Assembly (NCBI GenBank): GCA_024336345.1
Contig: JANFOG010000003.1
Span: 248,001-312,000 of the forward strand
Source: Mariannaea sp. PMI_226
Taxonomy: Eukaryota > Ascomycota > Sordariomycetes > Hypocreales > Nectriaceae
DNA: 64,000 nt
Direction of reading: 5' to 3'
Part shown: positions 22,420-33,500 of the stretch, piece by piece
Numbering within the stretch: position 1 is the first letter of the stretch
How the letters are laid out: each line of letters begins with the position of its first letter
Notes under the pieces: model-generated
The model's database searches: none
What the model saw: only the letters and a program-made list of their open reading frames with translations
What the model was told of the DNA's origin: nothing
Translations under genes and position numbers: made by a program

Positions 22420-23900
22420 GCCATCATCGCCATCCCCTCCACTGTACCACCAATATCACCAACATCATCACCACCATCACCGCTTATCACCGCCATCCAT
22501 CACAATCATCACTATCGTTATCATCTTGTCATCATAGTCTACCTCTCTATCCTCTCCCCCCCTTCTCTCTCTCTCATCTACCTTCGCGTGTCCCCCAATT
22601 CTACAGAATATATAACTAACCATTTCTCTCTCCCTGTCTGCTTTCTCCATCTCCCATATCCCATCACCACTGCTCTCTCTCACCTCTCAATTTTCTTCTG
22701 CCTCGCATGTCACCGTGTGGGTTCGCCCCATCCCCCTTTGTGCTTCTCCGCTCGCCCCAGAACCCTGTAGTCGACAAGCCATTTCCATGCACGGATGGAT
22801 ATTCATCGAGCCCGTCTACCTTAGAACACAGTACTGAACAACAGCATCATCCAACATTTGTACTACCTACACACGCCTCCCCGTCTCTCTTGTCGTATCC
22901 TAACCCCTCTTCTTCTCATTGTCCAATCCACCACCAGAACCGCCACCAACAACGACAGCCTACGATGCAGAACGACCCACGACGCTCCACAAAGCCATCT
23001 CATCATCACCTTACACTGCTGGTCCTTGCTCCCCATCTTCCACATAGTATGCACATTAGTAGCGTACAGTACCAACAATATCTTCCTAACCGCCCCTCCC
23101 CTTTCTCCTCCTTTTGACCCTCCCCCCCCCCTCCATTCCCCTCTCGTCCTCGTGTCGTCTCCTCTTCTTTCGTCTCGCCCGCCCCTGCGCCGCTCATTGC
23201 ACTGTGCCGGTGCCAGTGGGATGGACGGGACGAGACGAGGCCACACACGGCCAGGCCAAAAACAACAGACGCCAACACGGACGACTTGCAGTAGCCTCAA
23301 CCGACTTTCAACTCCCGGCCAGTCTATCCATTACCATCCATGCACCTAAAACCCACTCACCAGCTCGGCCCAAGTCGAGCCCAGCCCCAGCCCCAGCCCA
23401 ACTCAGCCTAATTAACACTTCCAAGTCAGCCCAGCCGTCGTCATTGAAAGCCGCGTCGAAAGTGTGTGTGTCTGTGTGTCTGTGGGCGCACGCTCGACCC
23501 CTTGAACTCCCTCGACCCCTTTGATCCCCTCTCGTCATCCCTCCATCTTGCTACAATATTTCCTATTTCTTTCTTTTACTCCTTTGTTTTCCCACTACTA
23601 AAATCTGCCTATCATTACACAATCCCTCTCACTTGTCCACCTTCTCTCTCTCTCTCTTTTTTTTTTTTTTGCCCTTTCTTCCTTTGGTTTTGGTTGCCCA
23701 CCGGGAGTCCTCGGGTGATACATGACACAGCTTTGTGCGTTCGCCTCCACCCTCCTCCACACCTCCTCTCCAGATCCCTAGATCCTGGCCGTCCCCCCTT
23801 CCCCCCATCCCCTCTCCAAGGAACGGACGGACCCCTGGCCGCGATGTATTGACCAACATAAGCGTACACTAGCTAGCAAGGTCAGGTCGTACAACCAAGA

Positions 23901-25155
23901 GCTGGAAACGTGCTTCTCAACCCCAGGAAATTCGGTGTGGACGCCCTACTTCACACCACCCATATCTGATACAGTCCTGCTGTAATCTGTACATCTTACG
24001 GAATATAGAATCTACCCAGACACCATTTTGAGTTTTGAGAGACACGGCATCTAAGATGCAATACTTCCATGAGCCACACACATTGTTCATCGCGGTCCAT
24101 CTTGTCATAACCAGAACACAAGTGTCATCAAAAGCAGTTGATTATAGCGAACATGAAAACAGAAAGAACGTAAACCATCAGACTACCTCCAAATCACAAC
24201 AAAGCACCCCTTCCCTCTTCGCCTTTCCATTCCATTGCTTTCAGTTCCTTTGCGTGTGATGAATTTCCTTCCTAACCTTGCCCCGTAAACCGTCCTGTCC
24301 CTGCCAGTTCCAGCCTAGTTCTTCATCAACATATGCCCGCAGAAAGAGACAGCAGGCCGCTTTTTTCCTTTTCGCTTGCGCGGTCTTCATCTTCGGGAGA
24401 TGAAGCCAGGAAATCTTGTCGATAGTAGATAAGAAAAACAAAGAGAAATAATAAAAAAAACACACAGCCAATCAGCCCCTAGCACTCCCGTCCACTCATA
24501 GCACTTAGTAGTCGCAGTAAAGAAAAAGAAAAGAAAAAGCGTTCAATCAATAAAGCCAAGAGCATCAAGGGGGCGTAAAATCAAAATCATTTGGTGCCGT
24601 GAGGCATATCCGTCTTTCCTGAAAAAACAAAAGTCCGACCGATTATAATGGTGTAAACTGCTCAGAGCAGTTACTTTTGAGGCAAATACTTGACAAGAAA
24701 GTAAACAGTGAAAATACAGACAAAGAAGAGAAAAGCGAGGCATGACCAAATGCAGAAGTAGGCTGCTGCAATTTCGATGTCAAGCTTGGATTTTGTGCCA
24801 AGCCGTCTCTTCGCTAAGAATGTATCTTGCTGGGCAGTTTGTCTGTATCAACCCACGCTAGTCATCCCATCCCATTCTCGATATTGGGTCTCTTTTTTGT
24901 CCTTTTTGGTGTTGGTTTTTTTGGGGTCATTTTTTTTATAGTTTTATTTTGTAATCTGCGTGTCTCTTCGCTGAAAACTCGCTTAGTCTCGGTGTCGAGA
25001 ATGTTTGTATAATTCATCAAGGGAGAACTGAAATCGCATCGTCATCTCTTCGGTACCTGCCATCAGAATCTGAGCGGCTATCAATTAAACCAATAGAAGC
25101 TCAACTCGTTGCTTTTGACCTGCCGGCAGGGTCAATCTTCTTTCGTAAAATTTCT
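23901..25155. other. Region downstream of the Zn2Cys6 gene
   Basis: No gene is supported. It presumably includes the 3' untranslated region of the transcription-factor gene that ends at 25156. T-rich tracts lie near 24885-24955. Only short frames occur. Confidence 0.5.
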
Positions 25156-26798
25156 TCAGCGACCATTGCCCTGAGATCCGTTCTGGTTAGAGCCTTGGTT
25201 GGATGCTCCGTTTTGGTTCGAAGTTTCATCGGCTGGATCCGTAAGGGTACCTCTCTTTTCCGATCGGTTCAGTCGGTCGAGCACTCCCCTATCGTAGTCA
25301 CTGTTGTTCTTGTCTACAAGATTGCTGAGGCTCATCACCGATGAGTTTCCTTGTTGTTGTTTTTGACTAGGGGCCTGCCCCTGTCGAGCCGGGGTCGATG
25401 CTCCGCTAGAGCCGTTTTGTCCAGTGGGAGAGCGACCACCAGGAGCCGGTGCCGAATAGGATGGTCTCGCTGCGTTCAATTGTGGCAACGCGTTTCCTGC
25501 AGGGTTGCGTGGGCTCTGTCTGGCACCGTATGGGGGATATCCGACTCCACCTGGGCTGCTGTGATTCGAAAACTCGGCAGGGGATCGTCTTCGCGGATCC
25601 TCCTCGTTATTCGGCCTGGGTGGGGGGAGCCTGTATCCCTCTTCCTGCTCTTCCGAGGTTCTGCGACGTCTTCTTCCGGCAACCTGACTGTCGTCGTTTC
25701 GTGGGTCTCCATAAGATGAGAAAGATTCCGTGGGCGACTGCACCGGCGGCGGGTAGTAACCGGCCGGTGGTGCAGGTGCCGATGCAGGAGGGGGAGGAAC
25801 CGTCGCTGCTGCCGCCGCTGGATGCTGCGGGGGGTGCTGAGGGTGCTGCGGGTAGCCACCTGGGGGAGGTGGAGGAGGAGCTTGGTGAGCATGTGCCGGG
25901 ACCGTACCTGGGGCAAGAGGTTGTCCATACGCGCCGAAGAGCTGTGTACCAGGGGGAACGCCGCCAGGAACTGCGGATACGGGTATGAATGCTGTGGAGC
26001 TTGACGAAGAAACTGGCTGGAATATGCATTCTTGGTTCATACGAGCACAGTTCTGGCACTTGCCACCTGGCGCACTTTGATAGCCACTGCATCGAATCTG
26101 AAAATGAAGTTAGCGACTTCAGAATGTTTTTCGTTTGTAAGAAAAGAAGCACGTACCTTGCGCTTGCGACAGTATCTGCAGGCAATGGAGGTACGCTGCC
26201 TGGGAGCCGCTTGCGTCAATGGAGGAGCTGCGCCAGGTGGTGCAGGAGGATAGTCGTAGACACCTGGATAGCCACCTCGGTAGTCTCGATAGGCGCCATT
26301 TGGAGGGGGAGCGCCCTGGGGAGGCTGTCCGCGGTAACCGTAGTACGGGTCCTGGGCATAGGGATCTTGGGGAGGATACGGACGGCGATCCTCATAGTAG
26401 CCTCGAGGTTGCTGATCAGGCGGAGGCGGATACGCAGAGGCTCGGGGATCAGACTGGGGCTGAAGAGGTGGGAGATAGGGACCCGGCTGCTGTGCCTGCT
26501 GTTGAGGAGGAGGCGGGGGCTGCTGCTGACCTGGGGGAGGGTATCCATTGGCGGCGTTGGGGGAAGCATAGCGAGGATCATGAGAGTATCCACGTCCAGG
26601 ACCAGCTGGTGGAGGGCCATAACTACCATGGATGGATGGAAGAGTGACAGACGTCGCCATTGCGGATGCAGGGGATTCAGAAGGCCTCTGGGTGGTGTCT
26701 GGTGGGGGGGGAGGGGGAGGGTAATGATGGGATCTTGCCTGGCTCTCCTCTGGACGACTGTGTTGAGGATATTCTTTTCGATAGCTGTCGTCGGCCAT
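25156..26798 (-). CDS. Zn2Cys6 (Gal4-type) transcription factor with proline-rich arms
   Basis: Exons 26157-26798 and 25156-26097 encode 527 aa. The intron (GTACGT/CAG, 59 bp) lies inside the zinc cluster. After splicing, the DNA-binding motif spans about residues 207-238 with the exact fungal binuclear spacing CX2CX6CX10CX2CX6C (CRYCRKRK joined to IRCSGYQS). Residues 1-205 are rich in Pro, Gln, Tyr and Gly, with a P7 run. The C-terminal half is rich in Pro, Ser and Gly, carries a basic RRRRR stretch, and ends in an Asn/Gln-rich repeat (NQNGASNQGSNQNG). The usual fungal 'middle homology' domain is not visible. The protein should be nuclear and act as a regulator; I cannot name the orthologue or its targets. 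The frame is open upstream to 26876, so an in-frame start 26 codons earlier is possible. The gene is isolated between two large gene-free regions. Confidence 0.9.
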
Positions 26799-28830
26799 GC
26801 TCTGGTGATACGCAATAGGCCGCCGACAGGTGACAAGTTGCGATAAGGCGAGAGTGGGATGAGATGGAAAGCTCAATCAAAGTTGGTAGTGTTGCTATAG
26901 AAGAATACTGGTTAGTCGATCGTGTTGTATTTGTGGGCGGAGACTCCGAGGGTACCGAGTCAAGAATGGGGGTCTCGGATCAAGATGAAGGTGGATTCCA
27001 GAAGGAAGGAGGGGACTTGGGGTATGTTTGATTCGGATGACAGCAGACGGAGGGAGGATTGTCTCTAGCGGAACGGGAGGAGAGGGCCGTATTTAACACA
27101 AGAGGGAGGAAGGGAAGGGGAAGAGGAAGGGAAAGGGAAATGGAAAGGGATGGGATAAGGTTGATGAAGAAGTTTTTCTGATCCAGGCAGACAGAGAGAG
27201 AAGCACCGACCGACAGACCGACCGACCGACCAGAGCCAGAGTCAAAGAGGTTCGACTCGACGGGTTGTTGGTGAAGGCCCACGACGATGCATCAGTGAGA
27301 GTTGGGAATGAGAATATAGCGATGCAGGCCGATGCAGGCGATGCAGTGTGTGCCGCAGCCGGTGGAGAGAGTGTATGTATGAGCGTGCGTGGGTGTGTGT
27401 TGTGTGTGTGCGCGCGCGTAGGTGTGAGTGTGTATGTGTCTGTGTGAAAGCGATGGAGAGGAGGCGCAACTCATGCAGAAACCTGAAGAATACACTTCCG
27501 GTGACAGAACAGTTAAAGGTTGGGTTTGGGGGAAGGCAAGTTTGGAAAGTCCAGGTTGAGGAGTGCAGAGCGTAAAGAAGAACAGAGCATAATGCAGCAG
27601 GGGGGGACTGAATTACCTGCTTCCTGGGTTTCGATCGGAGAAAGAGACGGGTTTTGAGAGCGATGATGATGGGATACAGGAGACACGCAAGCAACAGGCG
27701 ACAGGCGTGGCCGAGAGAGAGAGGGCGGCGAGAGAAGGTGAAAGAGAGGGAGAGGGAGGGAGTTGTAGAAGAGCAGGGCAATTTGCTAGAAAGGGCGCTC
27801 AGAGTAGTATACCTTTGGAAAGAAGCCTAGCAGCCAAAAGACTTTGTCGCAGGAATTATGTTTTTGGAGTGTTTTTTTTCTTTTGTTTGTGTAATAGGGT
27901 TTTTTTCCCAGTGTCTTTTTTGTATCCTGCTTCTCCCCCTTCCCAACAGAGTCAGTCAAGACGGTCAAAAAGAGGGCGGCGACCAGAAAGTGAGAGGAAG
28001 GAGCGAGAGTGTGAGAGCAGAGGGCTGCGAGGATTAAAGAGTAATAGCAGAGAAGTTCAGAGGAAAGAAGGCGGAGAAGGGGGGGTGTGGGGGTGTGAAT
28101 GGAGGGAAGGGGGGATGTGCCGGTGCCATTCAACCCAGTGCCAAATGCCCAGTGCCAGTAGAGGTGGGAGTGTGAGAGTAAAGTGCCCAGTGCGAGGGAG
28201 TGCGGAGAGTGCAACGAGTAATTGTGGGAGGAGTGCGCGGAGAGCAGGAGTGCGAGCAGCGGCGAGGGAGACGACGAGTGGATGGCAAGTGCCAAGTGCC
28301 AAGTGCAAGTGGCGGGGACTGAGGGCGGGAATGTAATGGGACGGGTGTCGTGCCGTTCCCAGGGAGCCGGCGTGCTAGCACAGAGCAGTTTAGTGCCAAA
28401 ACCCGCCGAAAGAAAAAAAATTTGGCGGCGTCCACAGGGGGTGTGGGTGTGGGCAGTGGTGCCAGGGCCCGGGGGCGTTTGTTTGTTTGTTTGTTTTTTC
28501 TTTTTTTTCCTTTCTTTCTTTTTCTTTTCTCTTTATTTTTTTTCAAGCCCCCCCCCCAAGCAGTACCAAATCCCACCCAAGCCAGGCCAGAGACGGAATG
28601 GCAGTCAACCAAATCGGCTTCTGGCTTCTGGACCCGGGGGGCGTGTGCGGACCAACAAGCCAACTGACTGGCACCCGACACCGCTCTAGCAAGGTCGGTC
28701 CCAGAGGCCAGGCGACCAACCAGGGCTTCCCCCTCCAAAAGGCCCTTTCTCTCTTAAATCTTTTTTTTTTGGTGGCTTTTCAAACTTCGTAGTCCTTTGG
28801 TGAACTATCCCCAACGACTATGACACCTCC
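26799..28830 (-). promoter_or_regulatory. Long pyrimidine-rich upstream region/leader of the Zn2Cys6 gene
   Basis: Read on the - strand this is dominated by CT and CA tracts (for example near 27390-27450 and 27700-27760) and lacks a convincing gene. It holds at least one complete short uORF (27242-27292), a (CGGT)n tract near 27210-27235 and several stretches that could be leader introns. The biased composition next to the start codon suggests a long 5' untranslated leader, which is common for fungal regulators. Transcript boundaries cannot be seen. Confidence 0.5.
27242..27292 (-). promoter_or_regulatory. Candidate upstream ORF of 16 codons
   Basis: On the - strand the sequence reads MHRRGPSPTTRRVEPL followed by TGA, about 445 bp upstream of the main start. 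If this stretch is in the mature leader, the uORF could reduce translation of the transcription factor. Whether the leader extends this far is unknown. Confidence 0.3.
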
Positions 28831-31800
28831 CAAAAAATCGAATTTTCGTAAAGGCAAGAGACAGGCCAGATGGACAAACAGCGCAGACACAGACATGGAC
28901 TTAGACTTAGACACTTATGCGGGACACCAACTCTTCGCTCGGCCGATTGATTTTAAATCAACTTTGTGCCCATGGCAGGTGACCGTCCGAAACATAAAAT
29001 AGAGATTCCAGGCGTTGTGTGAAGCTGCCGAGTATTTCCGCTTTGTTTGCAAAAGACTCGTAAATAAACTCTCACTTTGTTTTTCCACGGCCAACGCTCG
29101 TGTCCCTCTCACTTCTGAGGTGACTGATGTAATGCAAGGAGGGGGTATAGTAGTCAGTTGAGGGTTTCCGGCTACGAAAACTCCTGCTTTTGACTTCGTT
29201 TCTGCTTCGAGAGCAGTCCATCTGCCAGACAAAACTTGCAGCAAAGACTTGATCACGCGGTTGAGCCTGAACGGTCTGCCACCGCCCTTCTGTCTCGACC
29301 CGCCACGCATCTCACTGCCAAACTAACACTGTTGAGCAACTGCTGTAACAGTGTGTCGTCTCATTATCAGGACATCAACGTCAACGACACACGGGGGTAA
29401 TCGTCCACTTCCCACAGCCTTGCTTGGTATTCTCTCGGCCGGCTTGATACTTGGCCGGCCTATTGTCCTGGTGACACGGCAATACAAATGCTCCAAAGGC
29501 ATGACAATAATAACAATAACACCGGTGAATTTAAGACTTGTCAAAACACGGTGAGGGCGAATCAAAGAGAACCCGTTTGCGTTACTGGGTAAAGCCAGGC
29601 TGCCAGCCCTGTCGCAGTAGATGGCATATACGGTGAGCAACAACTTGTTGGTTCGGGTTCATACGAAGTCCAAACTTCCACCGTACAGTCCAAGCCTGTC
29701 AGCTGTCCACATCCGATCGCTGAACCCCTCGAATCTCTCCATTTACTCATTCATTCGGACACTCCTTCTTTCTCTCTTCCAGAGCCAATTCGTATGAAAG
29801 TCAATGTGCGAGGGAAAACAGGCCAAATGATAGAAAAACAAAACTTAACATACCTTGATAACAGAGAGACACAGTTCGCCTCCAAAAGATGGAGACAAGA
29901 GAGAGTTGAAAGAAGGAGTAATATTGAAAGAAAGAGTCGAGAAAAAGAGACGCGGGAAAAGTGTGTAGTGAAGATGAGGGGGTGTGGGGGACGGGAGGGG
30001 AGCAGAGAGGCAGAGAGGCAGAGAGGCGAAGAAGAGGAGGTGTGACTGCCTGATTATTTTGGTTGGTTGGTTGGTTTGCTTGCTTGCTTGCTTCGAGGGT
30101 TGTCCTGCATCCGTCCCAGCGCAGTGGAAGAGCTATGTCAAGGTCAGGCCAGGTCGAGCATGGGCGGCTCCAGACTCAGCCAGTCGCAGGTGAGAAGCGG
30201 GATGAGCCAAAAGCAAGCCTGCCTGGCTGGACAGGCTGTCGGTCGTATGGGCTGTGGTGTGGGTTATGGCAGCTTAGATATCGCATAGGTGGTGTCCAGT
30301 AGCGATACCAGAGACGTGCAGCAGCGCCAAACAGCTTTGCCCAGAAGGATTCATGTGGCCCGGGGGCGTAGCGGCGGTGCCCGTAGCGGAAGTGTGAAAT
30401 GGCACCTCAGATTGTACCCGAGCCGAGCGCACCCTGTAGTCACCCATGGACGACCCAGACGTCCACTGGGAGCGGGGGCGGCGCCGCCCACCGGCGCCGG
30501 CTGGAGGGTGGAGTAGCACATTCATCACTGTAAGTAGCGAAGTACCCTACCCTACCTACAGGCGGGCATGGAGGGGGGTTGAAAGTCGTGGAACTGTGCA
30601 GTTCAAAACGACGTCACGGAAGGCTTTGTACAGGACGAAGCACAAGAGAGGATGGTGTTTGTACATAGCACGCATTATTCCAGCACGAGGGGCTAAGATA
30701 TCCCCCTGCCATACCCTTCTCCAATGAAGGGTCCGAATATGGCTGTGTTTTTCTGTTTTGATTTGTTTGTCTGACAACTTGCTTCCATGCTTGCACTGCT
30801 CACCATGGCCATTACTAGGTGACTAGCCAAGGACGGAAATAATCGCTTTAAAAAGAAAGGCCAGATAGTTGGAGAGTGTAAACTCAACCGATGCATACCG
30901 AAGCTTTGAGGCAACAGAGGTTGTGATGATGGATCGCGTATCGTGTTGTGGACTAGAGATAAATGAGCCTTCAAAGCACGCGCTGGGCCCGCTAGATGAG
31001 GCTGGGTGACTGGGAACGAGGGTTCTAGAGAGCACAGTGCGCGAGGTTATTGTGTGTGGATGCATGTATGAAGTACTTCGTGCGCAATGGACGTGGGTGT
31101 GAGCGAGTGTGTGTGTGTGTGTGTGTGTGTACGTGTGTAAGGACGGTGACTGAGTGACTGAGAAGGGGGGACTGGATGGGATGGTGAATGGATACGCATG
31201 CACGGATGGGTAAATGCAGGTGAACGAATTGAGCTTTCATGAGAGCCAAGCTATCCTGTGCCCAAGGTTAATAAGCCTTGTGAGGACCACCCAGGCAGCA
31301 CTCAAGGGAATCGCTGACAGTAAGAAAAAAAAAAAGGGAAAAAAAGAAAAAAAATCTTGATCGTGCAACTTTGACGAGAGCTAATGTGAGTTGGGATGCA
31401 ATATCACAACTCAATAAGATGGATGGGAAGCCACGGTTTCCTGAGGTTTGCAACGGGGAGGGGCAACACGAAACGGGAGCCTCAAGCAACACATAACGCT
31501 GAGGATCCATGTGTACCTACATGCTCCGTCCATGCTATTGTAGTACTCACACCTGTTACCCCAGGTTGCCCATAATGGCAAACCAAAATAAAGAGGGGGA
31601 TGAGATGGGTGGATGGATGAGCAAAGACCGTTGAGTTTTGGGTGGAGATTTTGTCAATCAGCACCTGGTCGGATGCTGCTGGGGCACTGCTGCTGGCTCG
31701 AAGCTGGAGTCTTTTCTCCTGGTCCCTGTCACCGACAAACAAGTCTTGGGTTTTTTTTGGGGGTCATTGGAGGCGGGCTTGGGTCGCCGCCGCCTTCTGG

Positions 31801-33500
31801 TCTGGGGTCCCGCGCTTGTACCCGGCGTTGGGTTGCAGAGATGGCCGCAGGACGTGAGACCATGTGTGCGAAGGGGGGAGGGGTGGGAAGATTCCCGGGT
31901 GTGCGAGAGTGGACGGATGGATGAGAAGTGTGTGTGGTGTGTACGCAACAAGGGCATCGCTGAACGGCTTTGCGGTCATGTTTGGGCGCAGTGGGTGTGT
32001 GCCTATGCCCTCGTCCACATCTATCCAGTTGACCCAAATACATATTGGTAAGTTGGTTGATGGGAAACATCGGCACACGCACACGCACACACGCATTCTC
32101 AATACCGCAATGATGACAGAGTTGATCTGTTGCATCATGGACGGAGGTGGCGCCCAAGCTCGCTAGCTGGAGAACCCGGCCATGGGCCGTGGGCCACGTA
32201 CAGACCAGACGGGGTAATAAACAGCTTGCCCTGGGTTTGACCATCGGCACTGACAAGCGTCCAGGTTAATAGCGCCTGGGTGACCCGGCTGGCCTGCTGT
32301 CATTCATGCAGTCGTTCTCGACCGCTTGTTCTTTCTCCATCAATCCTGTTATCCGTGACCCCCCTCCCCCGTCCTGTTGACTCTCTTTTTTCCTTCCTTT
32401 TTCCTTTGTCGATTAATTTCCGGTGGGAGCCAAGCACATATTGAGCTGTTGGCTGTGCGTCCATGCACCAACTGAGATCTAGCCCGCCTCCCAAGCCAAG
32501 GGGACGACGGTTGAGTGTGTTGGACCTGGAGATGGCGTTCTGTCGAATCAAACTGGGAGTGCTAAGTCATTTACCTATGTGAAATGTGCCTTGGATACAC
32601 CATTATTTGGTTTCTCTTGGTTCCAGCCCCCCGCTGGCAATGCCGATTAGTGCACTCATTTTTCCTACCCTGGATTCATTCCCCAGCACCTAGTCCCGAG
32701 CCCCGAAGTCCAACATACCATCAGCCGAGTGCGCCTCAAGTCACCCATTTCAATTGTATGACAAGTTCTTGGTACCTATGGAGAAATACATCTGACGAGA
32801 TGGGCTGACGGGGCGGCTCGATCCCAAGACTTTAGAACCAACCGTTTCGGTGGTGTTTGATGCTACTCTCGCCCTACTGTGGTGTGGAAGGTGCTTGGAT
32901 ACTTCAGCGATGATGCTGTACTCTGTATCACCCTTGGTACCTTGCTGGAGAACCATCGACCAAATGAAAGGAAATGATGCTGCGGGATGGATAAGGCACG
33001 TCCGTGTCAGCTTCGGACCTCGCACACTGAGCACACTTGAGAGCAGCTGGGCTCCGTGTCGAGGCGCCTAAATCGACGGGGTCCCAGCGTCGAAGTGACG
33101 TGCCGCTCTCGTACAGTAGTGCGCGGCAGCGCTGCACGGGAAGACGGGAGGTCAGAATGGCTAGCCAGGACACACAATTTAATGCGACCGTAATCAAGGA
33201 AAGCTGGCTGAAACGATTGGTGAGAACTTCGGAATCGTGATGGCAAGGGGCGCACCCCGCAGCCACGTATGAGTCCACTTGGATTCCACCAACTCACCGC
33301 CCACCACAGAAGCCAATGGTAACAAGTTATCGCCAAGAGGCAACTCAGTTACATTGTTGAGAAGATGCCATGTTGCTGCAACGTTCTCGGTATGAAAACT
33401 TCAGCCTGCCTCCGTGGCATTTCAGAGTGGTAGCAACAGTCGTGGTACACGCCTCTCGACACCACCTTTCCCAACACTCTTCAGAGGCCAGGTGACGTTG
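28831..33500. other. Gene-free intergenic DNA, part A
   Basis: No gene is supported. The region contains GGTT and GCTT tetranucleotide tracts at 30061-30093, AGAGGC repeats near 30004-30027 and a (GT)12 repeat at 31107. Frames of 100-175 codons occur on both strands over the same bases (for example 31613-32256) and lack motifs, so I treat them as chance. Confidence 0.5.
31107..31130 (+). repeat. (GT)12 microsatellite
   Basis: Twelve uninterrupted GT units, followed by ACGTGTGT. Confidence 0.85.

Larger units (their letters stand above)
16851..23900 (+). other. Seven-kilobase pyrimidine-biased, gene-free domain
   Basis: For most of this stretch the + strand is rich in C and T, with many CT, CCT and T tracts (for example 17600-17740, 18090-18160, 21120-21380, 22550-22700, 23520-23680). 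All frames give low-complexity Ser/Pro/Leu peptides and no domain. In fungi, such strand-biased pyrimidine sequence usually marks promoters and transcribed leaders, but no + strand gene follows before the transcription-factor gene at 25156, which points the other way. A long non-coding transcript, an undetected gene with small exons, or plain simple-sequence DNA are all possible. Confidence 0.45.

Noticed and set aside
25989..26846. 285-codon frame on the + strand opposite the Zn2Cys6 gene
   Set aside because: It mirrors the proline-rich repeats of the real gene (Pro codons read as Arg/Gly antisense), and the opposite strand has a perfect zinc-cluster motif.
27707..28336. 209-codon Arg/Glu/Gly-rich frame on the + strand
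   Set aside because: It arises from purine-rich simple sequence upstream of the Zn2Cys6 gene, and both strands are open there.
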